DNA of 64,000 bases from NCBI GenBank assembly GCA_012064385.1, contig QRDG01000415.1, positions 2,201,792 to 2,265,791 on the forward strand, written 5' to 3'. A model generated the notes under the pieces. It was given only the letters and a program-made list of their open reading frames with translations, ran no database searches and was not told the origin of the DNA. Origin of the DNA: Puccinellia tenuiflora. Taxonomy: Eukaryota > Streptophyta > Magnoliopsida > Poales > Poaceae. Position 1 is the stretch's first letter, and every line of letters begins with the position of its first letter. This document shows, piece by piece, positions 57,504-64,000 of the stretch. Both the position numbers and the translations under genes were made by a program.

Positions 57504-57711
57504 GAGGAGAACAAAAGTCTGCCGTCTCCGAATCGGCCGTTTTTCTAGAGCTAGGCTGTGGCGAGCCACGCGTTCCGCGTTGTTGCACGCGTTGGGAAGG
57601 GCGGGAGACGCGACGTTTCGGCATAACTCCCCACTCCAGTCACCGTCCAGTCTTCTCTCTCTCCTTTGTCTCAACTACGCCTACTCCCTCACCACCCCAC
57701 CGCCCATCGGA

Positions 57712-59229
57712 ATGGTAGGACCTCGTCCGCCGCCATGCCCCCCCCCCCCCCTCCCCGATGACGACCTGCACTCTCGGTAGGTGCAACACGTGATGGTGCA
57801 GGAGATGTCGCCGGAGGAGCTCCGCCGCCACTTCCAAGCGTCGTCCCCCATCTGTCATCTGCGGCGACGGTCGGCACATCCATGGCAGGGCCATCGAAGG
57901 CCTGGCCTGCAGCCCTAGCGATGCAGGCGATGGCGCCGCTGCTGGTGTCAATCTTGATGCCAGGCGTCTCGACTAGACCCCAGGCGCCGCCACCGCCTCC
58001 TCCAGCTCCTGCACCTTCGGCGCCTCCCGCATCGATGGCCGCACCGCCGCCGCCTCCCCCCGTATCGACTACACTGGCTGCACCGCCGGCAACCCCCACG
58101 GTAAGTACCAATCTACACGACCTTGTCTGCTAGGGTTTGCTCAGCTAGTAGATGAATCCGCGGTTGTAGATGCTTAAGGTCTGATGTAGTGTTGTAACTG
58201 CTTCGATCTAGTGTAGTGCACGATCTTGTGTCCGATCTACTGCTGTAGCTGCTTCGATTTGCGTCGATTTGGGTTTTTTTCCCTGAAATCTACATGTTCT
58301 TCATTGTGGGGTTTTCTGACCATCACCTCATTGTGCATGTCTAGTGTAGTTCTTGAGTGAGCATCACCGAATCAACAAATGCATAGCTTTGGTGAGCATT
58401 AGTGCTAGTGTAGTGCTTGATTTGGTGATTTTTTTCCCCAAATGCAGATCTATTGATCATAGCTCTGTGCATTCTTGCAAGTGTAGTGGTAGTGTAGTGC
58501 TTGTGCATTGATCATTGTTCGTTGAGCATTCTAGCAAGTGTAGTGCTAGTGTACTGCTTGTGCATTCTTGCAACTCATTCTTGCTTGTGCATTGATCATT
58601 CTTGCTTCTGTGCGTGCATAACTTTGTTCAGCATTGCAACTCATTCTTGCTTGTGCATTGCTCATCCTGCATTACTGACCGAAGTCACCTTTCATGACAA
58701 GGTACCTAAGGCCGAGCAAGATGGGCCTCCTCCTGGCTTTGCACCGTAGGTGCCATTGCCAGGGATCATCCCTTTCAACGCCAGGTTTCAGAAGCCGTCG
58801 CTGCCTGGGAGGGAAGAGGAGGCTCAGGAGCTGCTCAAGCCATTGAAGGGGAAGAAGCCGAAGATCGGCCACATCCCAAGAGCAGGACTGCCTAGGCGCT
58901 TCTACGTGCAGCTCGACCGGGGTGATCTGCACATGCTGCTCATCCCAAGGTCCTTCCATGCCAGCTTGAAGGAGTGGATGATAATCCCCCTTCCTCGCTG
59001 CATTGCCATCGGCGCCTGCAAGTTCTGCGACGAGCATTGCCAGCTCCAGTACTACAAGGACACCGGCGAGATCGTCATCGGGAGGAACTGGCCAGATGTC
59101 GTCTACAAGTACAGCCTGGAGGAGGACGACGGCCTAGTCTTCAAGCTCACCGCTACAGGCTTCAAGATGGACATCTACAAGAACATGGACTCGACGGCGA
59201 GGGGGTACACTTGTGCTGAGCACGGCTAG
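57712..59229 (+). pseudogene. B3-like protein gene, two exons, with in-frame stops
   Basis: The first exon (57882-58100) is Pro/Ala-rich and ends at GTAAGT. The likely second exon (from 58702) reads VPKAEQDGPPPGFAP, a TAG (58747-58749), then an open frame to 59229. The part after the TAG has RFYVQLDRGDLHMLLIPRSF, a CKFCDEHCQLQYY run, GRNWPDVVYKY and DGLVFKLTATGFKMDIYKN, which has the order of a B3 DNA-binding domain, but with unusual cysteines in the middle. A C run at 57739-57751 and a TAG after LHSR (57778) make the true start unclear. The intron (58101-58701) has degenerate AGTGTAGTGCTTG repeats. B3 assignment is tentative. Confidence 0.5.
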
Positions 59230-60379
59230 TTCCAGCGTGCTTAAGGTAAGTGCATTTTGATCAAGGGCATGTGATGCCCCTGTTAGTGTTGACCAGGGGC
59301 ATGGGATGCCCTTGCTAGCTGTTAACCCGGGCTTAAAATGCCCAGAACCTATTTTGATCAGGGTGTGTGCTTCCCCTGTTCATCAGGGTGTTTATGTCCC
59401 CTGTATGATGTAATTAAGCAGATACTTGTGCACTTGATCATCCACCGTGGTAGTATATGCTAGTCATTATGCATCTGTGTTTGCTGCTGCTGATTGCTGC
59501 TTGCTGGCATTGCTGATTGTGTGCTTGTGTTAGGAGGTAAGATGACCAGTTCTCAAAGTGGTGAGAGTACCCCTACACCTGCATGCAACCAAACAGTCGA
59601 GTGTTGCATCTAAACACCCCACAGCCAAGTATGCAGGCAGTTAAACACGAAAATACGAAGAAAAAAATAGGCAAAAAAAACGATATGGAGGCAACCAAAC
59701 GGGCTGCAGATGTTGGCTCAGGCCGCGTTTCTCCGGGGCCAGACGCAGCTGAGCCACGGAGACGGGAGGCCCAAAAAATGTCCGAGCAACCAAAGAGGCC
59801 CCTATAGTACGTATACATAAAACAGTCCTCTACAATACATAGTGTAATTTCATTGTTTCATAGTTAAGTTTGCAGGTAGCAGGCTTTGAGCTCCCGCAAT
59901 TTCAGCGGCGGTGGTGTGCCAACGTGCGCGGCGTCGATGAAACAAGCCCGTGGATTGACGCCGGGCTTGGAAGGTTCTTGCCGTGTTTCGGGGCAGAAGG
60001 TTGCGTCGGACGCTAATTCAAACAGGCAGGCAGGGGGGCATGGAGATCATCACAGCTGAAAAAAATTATGTTGATGACCGCAGCTAAGTGATTGAGCGTC
60101 TGTGGATCGGTATATTTAATATATATCCAAATTATATGATGCAGAGTGCGTCTCAGCCTCTCCGAAAGTGTAACAACGTTACTAGCTAGCTGGATCACGT
60201 GATATATACATGTAGAAAGACGGTGCAGGTGCACCCGGGAGCCAAAGTCAATTTCCGGATAATAATGATAATCTTTGAGACCCTTATTAAAAACAAATAC
60301 GACAACACAAACAATGGGAGGTCACATATCACATGCATGCGAATCACCAGCTAGCTCCAGTAAGATGGACTAGTAGTAC
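59230..60379. other. Intergenic stretch with short degenerate repeats
   Basis: 59245-59400 has loose repeats of GA(T/C)CA(A/G)GGGCATG(T/G)GATGCCC. 59570-59810 (ACCAAACAGTCGAG, GCAACCAAACGGGCTGCAG) has the look of a small non-autonomous DNA transposon, but ends were not found. No gene seen. Confidence 0.45.
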
Positions 60380-61465
60380 TTATGAGTTGTTGACCCTCCA
60401 GCACGTCTCTCTGATCTCCGCGCCGGCGTCGTCCTTGGCCTTGATCCTGATGTTGCCCATCTTCTTCATCGCCGCCGCGAACGCCACCTCCCACGCCGTG
60501 TTCGCATTGGTTGCGAAGGTATCCACCTGCGCCTTGGTCTCCGATGACCGGAGAGCCAGGTCCGAGTCAAACAGCACGTTGGTGTCGTCCACGTTGTTGA
60601 AGTACTGGCTGTCCAAGGTGTTGGGGGTCACCATATCCATGTCCACCCTGGTGCTCCCGCCGCCACTGCACTGGCTTCTGAGGTTGACGGCGAAGTCGTC
60701 CGTCCTGTTGGCGAGGGTGCCGGAGTTGAACAAGCACCGGGCATTGCCAATGGTGTGCGCGCCGGAGAGGGTGACCATCTCGGCGGTGTTGAGCCCCTGC
60801 GCGTCGAACTTGTCCTTGAGCGCCTGGAGGTCGGACCCTGGCCCGGGCAGCTGGTCGGTCTCGCCGCTGAATGACTCGCGGCCGTCGTAGCGGCCCGACG
60901 GGATGGCGTAGTTGACCTTGCCGCCGCTGAGGATGACGGAGGCATCGCGGGCGGCGAAGGCGAGGATGTCGGCGCACGAGACCTTGTTTCCACCGCAAGC
61001 GGCCTTGGTGGCCTCCTTGGCCGCGTCGATGACCTCGAACCCGCGGAGGCTGTCCTTGTTGGGCGGGCCTTCCCTCTCGGTGTCGCTGTTCATGGACGCG
61101 GTGGTGTTGAGGAGGACGGAGGCGTCGCAGCCCCGGACAAAGCAGTCGTGGAAGAAGAGGCGGATGATCCCCGCGCCGACGCCAGGGTTGCGGTAGATGG
61201 CGTCAGCCACGGCCTTCCTCACGGTGGACTCGGCGCTGGGGCAGTAGGAGTCGGTGTTGCTGGGAGTGTTGTAGTAGCCCACACGGAGCCTGTCGGACCC
61301 GTCAAAAGGAGGGGTTGGGATGCTCCGGCTTCTACTTCGTGTGCACACCTGCTGGTTGTTCGCCACTGGGTTCCACCCAACAAAGCAGCCCTGCTGCTGG
61401 CACGCCGCCGGTCCGACAAACGCCAGCAAGGTGACCAGAGCGAGAGCGGCAAGCTTGGCCATCAT
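60380..61465 (-). CDS. Secreted class III peroxidase (361 aa, one exon)
   Basis: This is a plant haem peroxidase that uses H2O2 to oxidise phenolics in the cell wall or vacuole. A signal peptide covers about residues 1-22 (hydrophobic LAALALVTLLAFVGPAA). The distal site has R102, H106 and FFHDCFV; SCADILAFAARD lies at 163-174; the proximal haem ligand is H237 in VTLSGAHTIGNARC. All eight conserved cysteines are present (75, 108, 113, 157, 164, 244, 266, 355), with spacing of C75 to H106 as in horseradish peroxidase. Glycosylation sites: N120, N253. Unusual: about 40 residues between signal peptide and the normal mature start, with two additional cysteines (27, 41) and an Arg/Ser run. Two ATGs in tandem start it. 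The frame is intact and GC-rich; TATA box upstream. Confidence 0.93.
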   Translation of the reverse strand: MMAKLAALALVTLLAFVGPAACQQQGCFVGWNPVANNQQVCTRSRSRSIPTPPFDGSDRLRVGYYNTPSNTDSYCPSAESTVRKAVADAIYRNPGVGAGIIRLFFHDCFVRGCDASVLLNTTASMNSDTEREGPPNKDSLRGFEVIDAAKEATKAACGGNKVSCADILAFAARDASVILSGGKVNYAIPSGRYDGRESFSGETDQLPGPGSDLQALKDKFDAQGLNTAEMVTLSGAHTIGNARCLFNSGTLANRTDDFAVNLRSQCSGGGSTRVDMDMVTPNTLDSQYFNNVDDTNVLFDSDLALRSSETKAQVDTFATNANTAWEVAFAAAMKKMGNIRIKAKDDAGAEIRETCWRVNNS

Positions 61466-61560
61466 CTTCCCTTCTTCGCTCGCTCGATCGATCTTTCTAG
61501 TGGTGTGTGCTAGCTAGCTTTCTTGCTCGTACGTTTGGTGCTGTTGTAGAGTTGTGTGCC

Positions 61561-61572
61561 ATTTATATATAG
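61561..61572 (-). promoter_or_regulatory. TATA box of the peroxidase gene
   Basis: On the minus strand CTATATATAAAT lies about 97 bases before the ATG at 61465, with a 5' leader rich in AGCTAGC/GATCGATCGAGCGAGCG repeats between. Confidence 0.7.
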
Positions 61573-62180
61573 GTCCCAGGCAAGAACGAGCCAACACGTA
61601 CAGCCGCATACGTGGACGGGGCAAAGCCTGACCGGCGAATGTTCAAACTTTGAAATTATCAATTGTACGTACCGCGGTGATGATAATGTTTAAAATCTCA
61701 TCTAGACGGGAGGGAAGTATTAATTGCACCGACGAGTCGTACGTACTCGTACTTGTTACGTATACTCATTACATCTTGTGTGACAATTACCCAACTGGTG
61801 TGAACATCTCTGTTGACTATCGGTGCATGATCCAAGTTTTTTTTTACAGGGGTGGGTATTCATTCCATATCGTCGGTGGAGGTACAAATTACATAAGGGA
61901 CCAGCAAGACAAAGGAAATTACACACGGGTCCTCACTTTCTGCACATAAGACCCTAGATCTAGAAAGAGAAACGCTATCGGGTCTAGCTCCTTCTCCACC
62001 GAAACGAAGCGTCACAGCACAGTCAACCGCCTCGTCGCCGGGACCATATACCACTTGTGGGGGGGAGCCCGCTGTACTGAAGCAGAAGGGCCTCCTACTT
62101 GGCATGGCAGCCCGGCCTGAACCTGACGAAGAAGGTGGGATTGGTCGCTATTCGACCAACTGGGGCGGAAGCAAAACCTG
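61573..62180. other. Intergenic stretch between peroxidase promoter and Copia LTR
   Basis: No gene seen. A T run at 61839-61846 is followed by sequence open in short frames on both strands that I do not recognise. Confidence 0.5.
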
Positions 62181-62327
62181 TGTTGTCATAGATGTAAAAG
62201 GTATGAGTTCTGCGTTGCCCTAATTAGGGTCGCAGGTGTGTGTATATATATACAGGACATGTTACAGCTTACAGGTGGGGTCCCCAATGGAGTACAATAC
62301 AAGAGACGTACACAATTACGTTTAACA
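62181..62327 (-). repeat. Short Copia 3' LTR (about 147 bp)
   Basis: On the minus strand it starts TGTTAAACGTAATTG and ends ATGACAACA, so TGTT and AACA mirror each other. A TATA-like TATATATATAC lies near 62241-62251. It directly follows a polypurine run (GATTGAGGGAGGG, 62328-62340) after the RNase H stop. The left boundary is inferred from the TG/CA ends, since the partner LTR is outside the window. Confidence 0.6.
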
Positions 62328-62338
62328 CCCTCCCTCAA

Positions 62339-64000
62339 TCATAACTTATCTAAGTTAAGATTGCGACGGAACACTACTAACTGTCGTGTAGCAAGTGGCT
62401 TTGTAAAGCCATCAGCCACTTGATCTCCCGAAGGAACAAACCGTATGTCCAAAAGCTTCTGAGCTACTCTCTCACGAACGAAGTGATAATCCACCTCAAT
62501 GTGTTTTGTCCTCGCATGAAACACAGGATTGGCAGAGAGATACGTAGCTCCAATGTTATCACACCATAAACATGCCACTTGAGACTGCGACACTCCCAAC
62601 TCTGTAAGTAACGTCTGCACCCAAATGACTTCAGTCGTGGCATTTGCAAGAGCTTTATATTCAGCCTCTGTACTCGACCTGGAAACTGTGGCCTGTTTCC
62701 GTGCACTCCACGAGATCAAGTTCGACCCGAAGAACACTTCAAAGCCCCCAGTTGATCTTCTGTCATCTGGACATCCAGCCCAATCAGCATCAGAAAAGGC
62801 ACTAACTGATGTAGAAGAGGACCGACTTAACCGCAGCCCAAGTGAAATTGTACCTTGCAATTATCTCAATATCCTCTTAACAGCTGTCCAGTGAACTGTG
62901 GTGGGTGCATGCAAAAATTGACAAACCTTGTTCACAGAAAAGGAAATATCTAGTCTAGTCAACGTAATATACTGTAATGCTCCAACAATACTTCTGTAAC
63001 GAGTAGAGTCCTCACTACTCAAAACATCTCCATCAACTAGTGACAACTTGTCAGACACAGACAGAGGAGTATCAACTGGCTTGCAGTTCTTCATATTAAC
63101 ACGGCTGAGTATTTCATTTGCATATTTTTCTTGTGAGAGAATTATACCATCTTGTACCTTCTTCACCTCGATCCCAAGAAAATAATGCAGGGTACCCAAA
63201 TCCTTCAAGGCAAAGTCCAGCCCGAGATCATGAAGGAGAGCAGCAACGGCCTTCTCTGACGAACTAGCAACAACAATATCATCAACATAGATGAGCAGAA
63301 AAATGATTACACCCCCTTTGTTGTAGAAGAACAGAGAAGTATCAGCCTTAGATGCAGAAATACCAAGAGACTGAAGTTTGGAACTTAGTCGAGAGTACCA
63401 TGCCCGAGGTGCTTGTTTCAACCCATACAACGCCTTGTCTAACTTACAGACATGTCCCATCCGAGAGCAGTCCTCATAACCAGGAGGCTGCTGCATATAG
63501 ACCTCTTCTTCCAGAACACCATGCAAAAACGCGTTCTTCACATCTAGTTGGCGAAGATGCCATCCTCGAGAGACAGCAAGAGACAACACCAAACGAATAG
63601 TCGCCGCCTTAACCACAGGACTGAAAGTATCCCCGTAGTCAATACCATATCGTTGCTTAAATCCTTTAGCAACTAAGCGAGCTTTGTAACGATCAATTGA
63701 TCCATCAGCTCGTCGCTTCACCTTGTAAACCCACTTGCAATCAATGACATTACGACCATCACTAGCAGGAACCAAGTGCCAAGTATTATTTTGCAACAAT
63801 GCCGAATATTCTTCATCCATAGCAGCCTTCCACTTGGAGTCAGCAAGAGCTTCACGGACAGTAGAGGGCTCACCGGTGCTACAAAAGTTAGCAAACCGAA
63901 TATGATCATACTTAACTCGCCCATCGGTGATGATTTTCGGTTTAGAGATGCCACTTTGTAGACGTGTGTGCACACGTTCAGGAGCAGGCACAGTCGAAGC
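62339..64000 (-). pseudogene. Copia pol: reverse transcriptase and RNase H, partial, with a nonsense codon
   Basis: The frame enters from the right window edge. The Ty1-copia RT (RVT_2) has WKAAMDEEYSAL, CKWVYKVKRRADGSIDRYKA, FSPVVKAATIRLVLSLA, LDVKNAFLHG, LYGLKQAPRAWY and the catalytic LIYVDDIVV. It stops at TAA 62863-62861 after VKRILR. The same phase continues at once with RNase H (SDADWAGCPDDRRSTGG, SRSSTEAEYKALA, FVPSGDQVADGFTKPL) to 62339. One changed base therefore explains the split. RT makes element DNA and RNase H removes the RNA template. Gag, protease and integrase lie beyond the window. Confidence 0.88.

Noticed and set aside
60567..60998. Long alternative frames within the peroxidase gene
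   Set aside because: They are shadow frames of a GC-rich coding region and have no peroxidase or other motifs.
1..64000. tRNA, rRNA or snoRNA genes
   Set aside because: No cloverleaf or rRNA-like stretch was noticed on reading. The primer-binding sites match tRNA 3' ends but are part of the elements.

Overview
The window looks like intergenic DNA from a large grass genome, most likely Triticeae (wheat, Aegilops or barley group). The evidence is nested LTR retrotransposons on both strands, a Copia LTR and leader of the Angela/WIS/BARE type, an Athila-type element with the TGGCGCCGTTGCCGGGGA primer-binding site, and a few low-copy genes of grass type (class III peroxidase, neprosin-like, RING-H2 and B3-like fragments). 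Family names come from recognition, not from a database search.

Layout. 1-2690: Copia gag and leader on the minus strand, abutting a plus-strand Copia LTR. 2692-3084: fragment of another repeat. 3085-17453: Gypsy element A (minus strand, Tat-like) with two 556-bp LTRs, gag-pro, pol and, on the opposite strand, an intact five-exon gene (1,036 codons). A 1.8-kb internal duplication in A meets at a single N (12763). 17454-22381: a long LTR-like stretch set into the gag of a further minus-strand Gypsy (element C) with a 681-bp 5' LTR. 22382-29552: two A-like fragments joined head to head (A3, then A2). 29553-30310: start of a plus-strand LTR. 30311-43762: Gypsy element B (plus strand, Tat-like) with 429-bp LTRs, broken gag-pro-pol, a 112-bp tandem array, and two antisense multi-exon genes (744 and 271 codons). 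43763-48540: a decayed neprosin-like gene and small repeats. 48541-57250: an LTR start, then a deletion-derived Athila-type element. 57251-59229: RING-H2 and B3-like pseudogenes. 60380-61465: an intact class III peroxidase gene. 62181-64000: the 3' part of a Copia element running off the window.

The main biological interest is in A and B. Both carry a spliced gene on the strand opposite gag-pol, between pol and the 3' LTR. The first exons of the A and B genes share a conserved domain. I recognise it as the grass 'putative gypsy type transposon' domain (Pfam PF04195). Because the genomic RNA is made from the other strand, these introns are not spliced from it and survive reverse transcription. 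In both elements the protease and reverse transcriptase frames are separated by one in-frame UAG in the same context, and polypurine-tract-like motifs are repeated inside antisense introns and, in B, about 20 times in the tandem array. The antisense reading frames are free of lesions although the sense frames carry several single-base indels.
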